Source: Odoribacter sp. OttesenSCG-928-L07 (GTDB lineage Bacteria; Bacteroidota; Bacteroidia; Bacteroidales; BM520). From it: a stretch of DNA of 64,000 nucleotides. The notes under the pieces are model-generated. The model ran no database searches. It was not told the origin of the DNA and was given only the letters and a program-made list of their open reading frames with translations. The stretch lies in assembly GCA_030265965.1 (NCBI GenBank), contig JAJDHA010000001.1:1-64000 (forward strand), written 5' to 3'. Both the position numbers and the translations under genes were made by a program. Shown here one piece after another: positions 1 through 7,729 of the stretch. Each line of letters begins with the position of its first letter. Position 1 is the first letter of the stretch.

Positions 1-80
1 CATCGGGAATTTCGAACGGTAGCCTCGTGATATGTGCCATTTTCCCACGCGCGCCATAGGTGCGCGACGAAACGATGTAA
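1..80. repeat. GC-rich block, candidate dispersed repeat (cut by window edge)
   Basis: I count 43 G+C in these 80 bases, far above the AT-rich DNA that follows. It contains an imperfect hairpin (CGCGCC, a short loop, GGTGCG). All three minus-strand frames are open across it and run off the window, which is typical of a GC-rich repeat. The translated frames remind me of spurious short ORFs seen repeatedly in Bacteroidota genomes, but this is memory, not a search. It could instead be the start of a real minus-strand gene. Confidence 0.3.
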
Positions 81-136
81 ACAAAACAGTTGAGAAATGA
101 AAGTTTCGAAATGTTTTATCAAAAGTTAAATTTTGT

Positions 137-144
137 TATATTTG
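137..144 (+). promoter_or_regulatory. Promoter -7 box for the exported barrel protein
   Basis: TATATTTG matches the Bacteroidota -7 consensus TAnnTTTG and lies 26 bases before the ATG at 171. No clear TTTG -33 element is visible. Confidence 0.5.
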
Positions 145-170
145 CATAAAATTACAAAATCAAAAATAGA

Positions 171-1409
171 ATGAAAAAACTTATTTCAATATCAATCTTT
201 ATTTTCATTGCAACTTGTCTTTTTGCGCAGGTTAATCCTATTGAACAGGAGATTATAAATCAGAAAGAAACAAAGTCAGTAATAATATACAAAGGCAAAG
301 AATACATGAAGGAAAAACTAATCGAAGGGGATCTTGATAAATTTAAAGAAATCAAAGATTATTTAATTTATAATATTGAGGATGAATATCATTCTGTCTT
401 TAGTAGTGATGAATATATACTTGTTTTGTATTACACCCGTGAATATGAAACTTTAGGAAATATAATTTTAATGGATATTCATAATAGAAATAAAAGTTAC
501 TTCATCTATGGAAATGAGATATTAAAATATAATTTAAGTAGTGTTCTGGTAAAAAAGGCAGAGGTTGATGCTGACAAAATTAAATCATGGATATTTGAAT
601 CAAATATTGCACATGATCTTAGAGATTTCTTAATTTTATACTTCAATTATATATATAGCTCAAAATTAGGCTTTTCTCAAGATAATTTAAACGAATTATC
701 TGAACAATTTGTAAAGAAATATCCAAAGAGTAAGTATATTTCTTACATTTTGGGTAACATAAGTAATATGAGAAATAAACTTTATGTTAAAAGCAATTGG
801 GGATGGACTATTAATGTTGGATTAGGCTGCGGTATTTTGTCGGGGACATTGAAAGATTATTACAAACATTATGGAATCATTGATGTATCTTTTGATATAT
901 TTTATAAAAAATTTGCGTTACTTTCTGACATGTATTTCGGTCTAAGTAAAAACAAAAAGCCACTTGAATATTCGACAGGAATGCTGAATAAAGGCTCCAG
1001 ATATAGTACTGTATCTATTAATACTGCTTTTGGATATGGCATTTACAATAATCATAAAATAAAAATTACTCCATACATAGGAGTTGGTTACATAAGTATT
1101 GGTCCTGAAAGTGATAAATTACCAGACGAAGTAAGGGAATTGGAATTGGAATCTATAACATATAACATTGGATGCTTTTTTGATTATAAAACATCAAGTA
1201 GAGAAAATTCCTATTCTGTTTTTACCCATCATTCGAATCTCACTTTGTTTTATTTTAGAATGGGTTATTCCTATAATATTCCAAGATTTGAAAAAAAACA
1301 TCCTGAAATAACAGGTGGGGTACATCTAATCAAAGTAATGGTAGGATGGGAGTTTAGAAAATGGGTTAAAAACAAAAATCTCAAAGCAGAAAATCCTTGG
1401 TTAAACTAA
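171..1409 (+). CDS. Exported protein with C-terminal outer-membrane beta-barrel, function unknown
   Basis: 412 residues. The N-terminus (MKKLISISIFIFIATCLFAQ) is a clear signal peptide with cleavage expected after the Ala-Gln region. Residues about 25-205 are charged and look soluble. From about residue 212 the sequence alternates aromatic and small residues in short strands (WGWTINVGLGCGI, VSFDIFYKKFALLSDMYFG), with a late strand ending VMVGWEFRKWV. This is the look of an outer-membrane beta-barrel. No named family was recognised. Its 3' end overlaps the convergent cold-shock gene by 9 bases. Confidence 0.7.
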   Translation: MKKLISISIFIFIATCLFAQVNPIEQEIINQKETKSVIIYKGKEYMKEKLIEGDLDKFKEIKDYLIYNIEDEYHSVFSSDEYILVLYYTREYETLGNIILMDIHNRNKSYFIYGNEILKYNLSSVLVKKAEVDADKIKSWIFESNIAHDLRDFLILYFNYIYSSKLGFSQDNLNELSEQFVKKYPKSKYISYILGNISNMRNKLYVKSNWGWTINVGLGCGILSGTLKDYYKHYGIIDVSFDIFYKKFALLSDMYFGLSKNKKPLEYSTGMLNKGSRYSTVSINTAFGYGIYNNHKIKITPYIGVGYISIGPESDKLPDEVRELELESITYNIGCFFDYKTSSRENSYSVFTHHSNLTLFYFRMGYSYNIPRFEKKHPEITGGVHLIKVMVGWEFRKWVKNKNLKAENPWLN

Positions 1410-1835
1410 CTCAATATTCACCGCATTCATCCCCCTATTACCTTTCTCCAAAGTAAAAGTAACAATATTTCCTTCGGCGATATTTTCAGGCGCCATGCTG
1501 ATGTGGAAAAAATATTTATTTACACTTGCTAAGTCCTTTATAAATCCAAATCCTTTAGCTTCATTGAAATGTTCAACACGACCTTTTAAAACAAGAATTT
1601 CTTCCTTGTCTTTTTTCGGAATTGAAATAATAATATCCTCTTGCTCAATATCTTCCTCTTTATCTTGCAATTCAGGCGGCGTTGATGTAATATTCCCGTG
1701 AGCATCAACGTAAGCTATCATATCATCGAAGTCGGATTTACCCGTAATCTTCTTTTCTTCCTTACGTTTTTGCTTATCTAATTTCTTTTGTTGTCTCTTT
1801 TTTTCGTTTTCTCTTTTGTTTGATGATATTGCCAT
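1401..1835 (-). CDS. Cold-shock domain protein with charged N-terminal extension
   Basis: 144 residues. A single cold-shock (OB-fold) domain occupies about residues 82-144, with both RNA-binding motifs visible: KGFGFI (94-99) and YFFHIS (108-113). The first 35 residues are almost all Lys, Arg, Glu and Gln, followed by an acidic linker. That form is common in Bacteroidota, unlike the compact 70-residue CspA type. It lies 32 bases downstream of the helicase gene on the same strand, so the pair is probably one transcript. The likely role is RNA chaperone or unwinding support at low temperature. The pairing with RhlE supports this, but function is inferred. Confidence 0.85.
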   Translation of the reverse strand: MAISSNKRENEKKRQQKKLDKQKRKEEKKITGKSDFDDMIAYVDAHGNITSTPPELQDKEEDIEQEDIIISIPKKDKEEILVLKGRVEHFNEAKGFGFIKDLASVNKYFFHISMAPENIAEGNIVTFTLEKGNRGMNAVNIELV

Positions 1836-1867
1836 ATATAAAATTTTGATTATTAATCTATTAAAAC

Positions 1868-2992
1868 TTAAACTGCTGTTACAGCCTGATTGATTTTTAC
1901 TCCCATTAATTTTTGAATACCGTTAACCAATTTTCTTTCTTCTTGGGAACAAAATGATACGGCTCTGCCTGAATGTCCTGCTCTACCTGTTCTTCCAATA
2001 CGATGAATGTATGTTTCAGGTACTTCCGGAAGATCGAAATTTATCACCAAAGGTAATTCATTTATATCAATTCCGCGCGAAGCAATATCTGTAGCAACTA
2101 TTACTCGAGTTTTCCCGGTCTTAAAATTAGATAGAGCTGTTTGTCGAGAAGTTTGACTTTTATTTCCGTGCAAAGCTTCACTTCCGATACCTGCTTTAAC
2201 AAGTTTTTTCACAATATTGTTAGCATTATGTTTTGTGCGTGAAAAAACTAATACCGATTGATTTTTCTCTTCTTTTAAAATAGAAATCAACAGATTACTT
2301 TTATCTTTTTTCTCCACAAAGTACAATAATTGTTCAATTTGTTCTGTTGGTGCTGATTCTGTCGAAATATTAATTCTAACAGGATTCTTTAATATCTTAT
2401 TTGTTAATGATGTTATTGAAGAAGGAATTGTTGCAGAGAACAATAGAGTTTGTCTTCTCTCAGGAAGTTTTGATATAATACGTTTTATATCATTAATAAA
2501 TCCCATATCAAGCATTCTATCTGCTTCATCCAACACAAAATAACGAATATCATTTAATTTGATATAACCTTGATTTATTAAGTCGAGCAAACGCCCCGGT
2601 GTCGCTACGAGTATATCAATACCCTTACGCAACATTTTATTTTGAGGCTCTTGGTTCACTCCGCCGAATATTACTCCATGTTTTATGTTTGTATATTTTG
2701 CATAATCTTTAATACAGTCGCTGATTTGCAAAGCAAGCTCGCGTGTGGGAGTTAATATTAATGCTTGTATTTTACGCGATTTATCTTGAATTTGTTGCGA
2801 TTGCAATAATTGAATAATAGGTATTGTAAATGATGCTGTTTTCCCAGTGCCTGTTTTTGCGCAACCAATAATATCTCTTTTAGAAAGTATTACTGGTATG
2901 GCTTGTTCTTGTATCTCAGTAGGCTTTTCATAACCTTGTTCTTCTACTGCTTTTAATATTTGTGGTATTATGTTTAATTCTTTAAATGTCAT
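1868..2992 (-). CDS. rhlE: DEAD-box ATP-dependent RNA helicase, RhlE type
   Basis: 374 residues with the full DEAD-box motif set: Q motif PTEIQEQAIP (24-33), Walker A AKTGTGKT (45-52), PTRELALQ (82-89), DEAD (155-158), SAT (186-188), then ATDIASRGIDI and HRIGRTGRAG in the second RecA domain. It stops soon after motif VI (ending near LMGVKINQAVTAV), so it lacks the long basic C-terminal tail of many RhlE proteins. Such helicases remodel structured RNA in ribosome assembly and decay. It is first in a two-gene operon with a cold-shock protein and has a long untranslated leader (see 2993-3352), which suggests post-transcriptional or temperature control. Confidence 0.93.
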   Translation of the reverse strand: MTFKELNIIPQILKAVEEQGYEKPTEIQEQAIPVILSKRDIIGCAKTGTGKTASFTIPIIQLLQSQQIQDKSRKIQALILTPTRELALQISDCIKDYAKYTNIKHGVIFGGVNQEPQNKMLRKGIDILVATPGRLLDLINQGYIKLNDIRYFVLDEADRMLDMGFINDIKRIISKLPERRQTLLFSATIPSSITSLTNKILKNPVRINISTESAPTEQIEQLLYFVEKKDKSNLLISILKEEKNQSVLVFSRTKHNANNIVKKLVKAGIGSEALHGNKSQTSRQTALSNFKTGKTRVIVATDIASRGIDINELPLVINFDLPEVPETYIHRIGRTGRAGHSGRAVSFCSQEERKLVNGIQKLMGVKINQAVTAV

Positions 2993-3352
2993 GTTTTTTT
3001 CTAATTATATATTTTTCCTCTATTTTCGTCGATCAATCTCAGATCTCATTTATAATATATGTATCAAAATCTTAATAAAATAAATTCTACCATTACCTAT
3101 ATGAGACAACATAAGCAGTTTAAACTTTAAATAAGATTAAATGGAAAATTTCTAAAGGGGATGGATTCGAAACTCTAAAAATAATTTGTTTAAGTCATTA
3201 TCGTTAACATTATAACTTAAACTTGTAATGTAAATGTTCATTAAAAATTGTTTAAATAAATACTAAGTGATTGAGAGGGAAAGATTAAAAGGAGAGACAA
3301 CAAATAATAATGAAGAACTGTACTAAAAAAAATTCTAACTCAATTTCGATTG
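2993..3352 (-). promoter_or_regulatory. Long 5' leader of the rhlE-cold-shock operon
   Basis: There is no open reading frame of substance in this stretch. The nearest good -7 box upstream of rhlE is at 3353-3360 on the minus strand, which puts the transcription start near 3345 and leaves about 350 untranslated bases. Most leaders in this window are only 10-80 bases. Long leaders are typical of cold-shock mRNAs. I did not find a single dominant hairpin by eye. Confidence 0.4.
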
Positions 3353-3360
3353 CAAAGATA
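3353..3360 (-). promoter_or_regulatory. Promoter -7 box for rhlE
   Basis: On the minus strand this reads TATCTTTG, an exact TAnnTTTG match. No canonical TTTG lies 19-21 bases upstream, so promoter strength is uncertain. Confidence 0.5.
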
Positions 3361-3437
3361 ACACAATTATTGATTGATAAGCTATTTCGACAATAATTTA
3401 TTATTTTTACTATACTGAAATACAAAAATTAATTCTG

Positions 3438-3469
3438 TTTGCACAATCAATTGCAATTTATTATTTTTG
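3438..3469 (+). promoter_or_regulatory. Promoter for the flavin reductase/ferredoxin pair
   Basis: TTTG (3438-3441), 20 bases, then TATTTTTG (3462-3469). This fits the Bacteroidota TTTG-N19-21-TAnnTTTG consensus. The ATG at 3498 follows after a leader of about 20 bases. Confidence 0.65.
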
Positions 3470-3497
3470 CACGATATTAACAACAAAACTAAAATCT

Positions 3498-4079
3498 ATG
3501 AGAAATCACATTTTTATTTTAATCATTTTATTTGGGGTCATTATGAATTCATGTAACACTAATGAAAAACAATTCGAAAGAATTGATATTAAAGATTTAA
3601 AAGAAAATACTTTTGAACTATTTAACGACAATTGGTTTGTTGTAACAGCAGGAGAAGACAATAACTTTAATCCTATGACTATCAGCTGGGGTGGCTTTGG
3701 TATATTATGGGGATATCCTGTTGCCACAATTTATATTAGAGATTCGCGCTATACTTATCAGTTTATTGATGAGGGACATTATTTTACTTTATGCGCTTTT
3801 GACGAAGAATACAGAGATAAAGCATCTTACTTTGGAACCGTTTCAGGCAGAGATGAAGATAAAATTAAAAATTCCGGTTTAACTCCTCAATACACATTAC
3901 AAGGTAATATGTATTTTAAAGAAGCGCGGTTAGTAATCGAATGCGAAAAGATCTTTTTTAATGATATGATTAAAGAAAATATTCTTGATGATAAAGCAAG
4001 AGATTTTTACAGCGGAGCTGAAGAAGCATACCATACAATGTTCGTTGGCAAGATTATTAATGTTTGGGAGAAAAAATAA
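3498..4079 (+). CDS. Flavin reductase-like (FMN-binding split barrel) lipoprotein
   Basis: 193 residues. A lipoprotein signal (lipobox IMNSC, Cys19) is followed by a flavin reductase-like domain: DNWFVVTAGEDNNFNPMTISWGGFGILWGYPVATIYIRDSRYTY is the characteristic FMN-binding segment of the family, and CAFDEEYRDKASYFGTVSGRDEDKI continues it. The family usually reduces flavin or binds FMN in the cytoplasm. A lipid anchor would place this one outside the inner membrane, which is odd. The stop codon overlaps the next gene's ATG (TAATG), so the two are translationally coupled and probably act together in electron transfer. The substrate cannot be read from sequence. Confidence 0.8.
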   Translation: MRNHIFILIILFGVIMNSCNTNEKQFERIDIKDLKENTFELFNDNWFVVTAGEDNNFNPMTISWGGFGILWGYPVATIYIRDSRYTYQFIDEGHYFTLCAFDEEYRDKASYFGTVSGRDEDKIKNSGLTPQYTLQGNMYFKEARLVIECEKIFFNDMIKENILDDKARDFYSGAEEAYHTMFVGKIINVWEKK

Positions 4080-4852
4080 TGATTTTCTATTTTTCTGGGA
4101 CAGATAATTCTCTGTGGGTTACGAGAAATCTTGCCGAATATCTTGAAGATGAAAAGGTAATTGCAATTGGAGATTATTTTTCACTTGGAAATGAATTAAT
4201 TCCGAAATTTTCAGTAGAAGAAAATGAAAGAATTGGATTTGTATTTCCAACTCACTCTTGGGGAATTCCTCCAATAGTAAAACAATTTATCAAAAAGCTT
4301 GAAATTGATAATTATAAAAAGAATCTCATATATGCTATAGTAACATGTGGTGATCAATGTGGCTATACCGATAAAATGCTTCAAAAACTTTTTCGAGAAA
4401 AAGCATGGAAAACAGAGCATATCTATTCTTTACAAATGCCAAATAATTATATTATATTTCCATCATTTGATGTTGATAATAAAGAACTTGAAGAGCAGAA
4501 AAAAGTTAGAGCAGAAAAAACCTTACCTGTAATTATGCAATTGATATTAGATGATTACCCACTGGATTATTATACAAAAGGGAATGCAGCATTTCTTAAA
4601 TCTCGAATAATACATCCTCTTTTCTGCAAGTATGCCATGAATGACAAAGATTTTTATGCTGATGACAAATGTATTTCATGCGGAATATGCTCAAATGTCT
4701 GTCCGGTAAAGAATGTAATTTTACATGAAGCTAAACCCAAGTGGTTGGGAAACTGCACTCAATGTCTTGCTTGCATTCATCATTGTCCGGAAACCGCAAT
4801 ACAATATGGTAATAAAACCCAGAATAAGGGAAGATATACTTTTTACAATTAG
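4079..4852 (+). CDS. EFR1-type flavodoxin/ferredoxin protein
   Basis: 257 residues from the ATG at 4079; an in-frame TTG at 4064 exists, but the ATG overlapping the upstream stop is the better start. The N-terminal flavodoxin-like fold begins MIFYFSGTDNSLWVTRNLAEYL, with the phosphate loop FSGTDNS where the family usually has FSGTGN. Two 4Fe-4S clusters follow near residues 200-235: CISCGICSNVCP and CTQCLACIHHCP. The protein is expected to be a cytoplasmic electron carrier. It is coupled to a lipoprotein flavin reductase homologue, an interesting topology mismatch. No membrane segment is visible. Confidence 0.85.
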   Translation: MIFYFSGTDNSLWVTRNLAEYLEDEKVIAIGDYFSLGNELIPKFSVEENERIGFVFPTHSWGIPPIVKQFIKKLEIDNYKKNLIYAIVTCGDQCGYTDKMLQKLFREKAWKTEHIYSLQMPNNYIIFPSFDVDNKELEEQKKVRAEKTLPVIMQLILDDYPLDYYTKGNAAFLKSRIIHPLFCKYAMNDKDFYADDKCISCGICSNVCPVKNVILHEAKPKWLGNCTQCLACIHHCPETAIQYGNKTQNKGRYTFYN

Positions 4853-4873
4853 AATTTGAGTTAACTGATGAAC

Positions 4874-5851
4874 TTACTTTATCTTAATATTTATCGTAAG
4901 TTTGTTGTACCATTCAATTGTTTGACTGTCGTACCGATTATAGTCAAACTTTGACATTATTGCAATGCTATAATTACTTGTGCGAAATAGAATAATTTCA
5001 TTTTCAAGATTAACATTAAATTTACTTATCCATTTTTCCGATAAGAATTTATCTTCTCCCGGAAAAAATATTCTTCCGCTATTTTTTATTCTTACATAAT
5101 GTTTAAAATCTTTTTCAAAATAGAAATTTATTGACAAGCCTAATCTGTTAATCAAAACTTTACCTGAATTTACTCCATTAATAATTTTTTCATCTAAATT
5201 TTCATAAATCTTTTGGTTGAGCATTATCGTTGATTGTACTGATGCAAAGTTTACCGAAAAACGTTTTGTAACTTTCTTATTATCTTCGAAATAAAATCCT
5301 AAGGAATATTGAAATTGACCCGGTGATAAAAAACTTGAAATCAACAAACCATCTTCAAAAGAATTAAATAATTGAGAGTTAAAAGCACTAATAACGTTAA
5401 ATTTTATTTTCTTTGATTTGTATATAATCGATTGATTTAGATTTAACTCATCTAAGGTGATTGAAAACTTTTTATTTGATTCAAAATTATATCCAAAAGA
5501 ATAGTTTGAAATCAAATTATAATTGATGTTTTTTGATAAATATTTCAATGAAAAATATGTTGATACATCGCCGCTAAGATTGTACATTGAAATATTTTCC
5601 TCGATAAACTCATTCGAATTGACGCCTAAGGTTACAAAGTACAATTCGGCGTTTAGCAACCAACTTTTTTGGGGAACATAAAGAGGAATGCTTTCATCTA
5701 AGATCATCTTGTAATAATCATTTGACAGATAATCTTTTAGTGAAACGCATAACGAAATTTGATTGTTTATTTTATTTGGATAATATACGTTTAAAAATGT
5801 ATTCTCCATCATAAATAAAATCGCCAACACAGTGAAATAAAATACATCCAT
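4874..5851 (-). CDS. Exported probable outer-membrane beta-barrel (possibly DUF3078-like)
   Basis: 325 residues. The hydrophobic start (MDVFYFTVLAILFMMENTFL) can act as a signal peptide. The rest is built of short amphipathic strands rich in Asn, Tyr and Phe (INYNLISNYSFGYNF, GQFQYSLGFYFEDN, INRLGLSINFYFEKDF), ending in a strand with alternating hydrophobics (YNKLTINIKIK). The layout recalls the Bacteroidota DUF3078 family, but I saw no diagnostic motif. It is convergent with the ferredoxin gene and 97 bases downstream of the next minus-strand gene. Function unknown. Confidence 0.6.
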   Translation of the reverse strand: MDVFYFTVLAILFMMENTFLNVYYPNKINNQISLCVSLKDYLSNDYYKMILDESIPLYVPQKSWLLNAELYFVTLGVNSNEFIEENISMYNLSGDVSTYFSLKYLSKNINYNLISNYSFGYNFESNKKFSITLDELNLNQSIIYKSKKIKFNVISAFNSQLFNSFEDGLLISSFLSPGQFQYSLGFYFEDNKKVTKRFSVNFASVQSTIMLNQKIYENLDEKIINGVNSGKVLINRLGLSINFYFEKDFKHYVRIKNSGRIFFPGEDKFLSEKWISKFNVNLENEIILFRTSNYSIAIMSKFDYNRYDSQTIEWYNKLTINIKIK

Positions 5852-5888
5852 TCATATATTATCAATTTAATTTGCTTATTTTTTATAA

Positions 5889-5914
5889 ACGGTTCCCGTT
5901 TTTGCGGGAACCGT
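5889..5914. terminator. Perfect 10-bp hairpin between two exported-protein genes
   Basis: ACGGTTCCCG (5889-5898), six-base loop, CGGGAACCGT (5905-5914). It lies just after the stop of the 170-residue gene on the minus strand. Neither strand shows a clean U-tract after the stem, so termination or mRNA 3'-end protection are both possible. Confidence 0.5.
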
Positions 5915-5948
5915 GTGAAAAAACTACTAGTAAAACTTGTCAATATTC

Positions 5949-6461
5949 CTATAATGGAATATGAATTTTCACTTTACCGTTTTCAAAACTTACTTTGTAA
6001 CTTCCGGCACTAACTTTCTTTTCTCCTCTTATACCCAATTCCATCATAACTTCTGCCGGAATAGTAAACGCTTGGTCGAACTTAATTCCGCTTTTACTTG
6101 ATGAAATGTTCTTTGATAAGATGTCATCTCCCTTAATATCAGATTCTTCAAGAAAAAGTACAAGTTCTTTGCCTGTGTTTTCTATTTCACCAAACATTCC
6201 ATCATCATTACCCTTGCTGTTTTTGCCAAAAGTTACAGACAATCTTATTTCGCAAATTCCAAAACCGGGAACACAATCACCATTAATCCATCTTCCCCAG
6301 TAAATCCTAAGTCTTAGTTTAGGCCTCTTTTCTTGTGCTAAACTTAAAGCTTCAGATTCTACTTCATCATTTACAACCGGAATACTGCTTGTATTCGCAT
6401 AATTTAATCCGACACACATAACCGTGATCAGAATTAATAAAAACATTTTTTTCATAATCAT
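5949..6461 (-). CDS. Small exported protein, function unknown
   Basis: 170 residues with a clear signal peptide (MKKMFLLILITVMCVGLNYA; the adjacent upstream ATG gives MIMKKM). The mature part has RPKLRLRIYWGRWINGDCVPGFGICEIRLSVTFG with two Cys, then a Lys/Glu-rich half ending AGSYKVSFENGKVKIHIPL. Such small exported proteins with a cysteine-bearing G-x-C-x-P-G-x-G-x-C core recur in Bacteroidota, but no function is known to me. It has its own upstream region and is followed by the hairpin at 5889-5914, so it may be transcribed alone. Confidence 0.7.
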   Translation of the reverse strand: MIMKKMFLLILITVMCVGLNYANTSSIPVVNDEVESEALSLAQEKRPKLRLRIYWGRWINGDCVPGFGICEIRLSVTFGKNSKGNDDGMFGEIENTGKELVLFLEESDIKGDDILSKNISSSKSGIKFDQAFTIPAEVMMELGIRGEKKVSAGSYKVSFENGKVKIHIPL

Positions 6462-6624
6462 TTAATTTTTAATTGCGTCTACTCTTTTAGGATTTTCGAC
6501 TTACTCCTTAGTTTTAGGATCCTACTTTTATATTAATATGCACAAAACATGAGAACATTACCTTATATTAACTTTTTTTAATGATATTTTCATTTTTAGC
6601 TCAAAATAAAGTCTTGTATTTTAT

Positions 6625-6632
6625 TATCTTTG
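6625..6632 (+). promoter_or_regulatory. Promoter -7 box for the gldH-like gene
   Basis: TATCTTTG, exact TAnnTTTG match, 22 bases before the ATG at 6655. A -33 element is not obvious. Confidence 0.5.
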
Positions 6633-6654
6633 CAGCGTTAAAGAAAATTTTATC

Positions 6655-7143
6655 ATGAAATTTAAAGGTATCTGTTTATTAATATTAGCCACTATTGTAC
6701 TATCAAGTTGTAATAAGCAAAAGGTATATTTTACACAAAATTATACTTTTGAAAATGGAATATGGCCACGCTTTGAACATGTTAAGTTTGAAGTGCCAAT
6801 TAATCCTGATAATAGTTATGATATGATCCTTGAAGTCAATTATGATCCGAATATTAATTATAATGTTTTACCACTGCATATTATTACAACAACTGATGAT
6901 GGAGAGGAGCGAATTAAGGAATTTCAATTCAGGTTAAAGGATGCTTATGAGTTTCGTGGTGAAATGCAAGATAATGGTACTATAACTTACTCTCAAGTTA
7001 TTAGAGCAAATTTTTCTGTAAATCAAGCTACAAAATACAATATTGATATTGAATGTTTCTATCCAAAATATGAAATACCTTTTATTAATTCTCTAACATT
7101 AAAGTTAGTAAAAGCGCCTTCATCTAAAGTCAAGAAGAATTAG
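6655..7143 (+). CDS. gldH: GldH-like gliding-motility/T9SS-associated lipoprotein
   Basis: 162 residues. Lipobox VLSSC with Cys19, followed by a short conserved opening (KQKVYFTQNYTFENGIW) and a strand-rich body resembling GldH: 'Y-D-M-I-L-E-V-N-Y' then 'L-P-L-H-I-I-T-T-T-D-D-G'. In Flavobacteria GldH is needed for gliding. In non-gliding Bacteroidales the homologue is kept near type IX secretion functions, and its exact role is unclear. It is first of a tight gene line with the HD protein and dxr. The match rests on lipoprotein length and sequence look, without a search. Confidence 0.65.
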   Translation: MKFKGICLLILATIVLSSCNKQKVYFTQNYTFENGIWPRFEHVKFEVPINPDNSYDMILEVNYDPNINYNVLPLHIITTTDDGEERIKEFQFRLKDAYEFRGEMQDNGTITYSQVIRANFSVNQATKYNIDIECFYPKYEIPFINSLTLKLVKAPSSKVKKN

Positions 7144-7161
7144 TATCCTAAATAAAATTTT

Positions 7162-7719
7162 ATGGATATTATTAATGTAATTGAAAAATATTTCCCTCCG
7201 GAAACAGATTCTTATAAGATATATATTCAACATGTTAAAGCTGTTGCAAATGCTGTGGAAAAAATTTGCGACTACAATAAACATCTTAATATTGACAAAA
7301 GTTTTGTCAAAAATGCTGCTCTGTTACATGATATTGGAATATGTATGGTAGATGCGCCAAAACTTCATTGCTATGGATTTGTGCCTTATATTCAACATGG
7401 AATAATGGGGCGACTTATTCTTGAAGATGAAAAACTTGAAGAATATGCTTTGGTTTGTGAAAGACATATTGGAACGGGAATTTTTAAGGATGATATCATC
7501 TCCAACAAATTACCACTTCCCATAAAAGATATGTACCCGATAAGTATCGAGGAAAAAGTTGTGGCTTACGCTGATAAGTTTTTTTCTAAATCTCAAAATG
7601 AACTCGCAAAACCTAAAGCAATTGAAGATATAAAAAATGATATTGCTAAATACGGCAAAAAACATTTGATAATCTTTGATGAATGGTGCAAATTATTCGG
7701 CTATAAATACATTTATTAA
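7162..7719 (+). CDS. HD-domain metal-dependent phosphohydrolase
   Basis: 185 residues. The HD signature is visible: H24, then ALLHDIG with H56-D57, a further His in CERHIGTG, and a late Asp in YADKF. These would bind the divalent metal(s). The length and single domain match small HD-superfamily phosphohydrolases whose substrates (nucleotides or other phosphoesters) are unknown. It sits 18 bases after gldH and ends 10 bases before dxr, so it is probably cotranscribed with them. Nothing in sequence fixes the substrate. Confidence 0.82.
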   Translation: MDIINVIEKYFPPETDSYKIYIQHVKAVANAVEKICDYNKHLNIDKSFVKNAALLHDIGICMVDAPKLHCYGFVPYIQHGIMGRLILEDEKLEEYALVCERHIGTGIFKDDIISNKLPLPIKDMYPISIEEKVVAYADKFFSKSQNELAKPKAIEDIKNDIAKYGKKHLIIFDEWCKLFGYKYIY

Positions 7720-7729
7720 TATAAATAAG

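Noticed and set aside
4064-4078. TTG start for the flavodoxin/ferredoxin gene
   Set aside because: The ATG at 4079 overlaps the upstream stop and begins directly with the flavodoxin fold.
7676-7729. Upstream in-frame ATG for dxr
   Set aside because: It lies within the HD gene and adds residues not found in Dxr. The ATG at 7730 gives the standard N-terminus.
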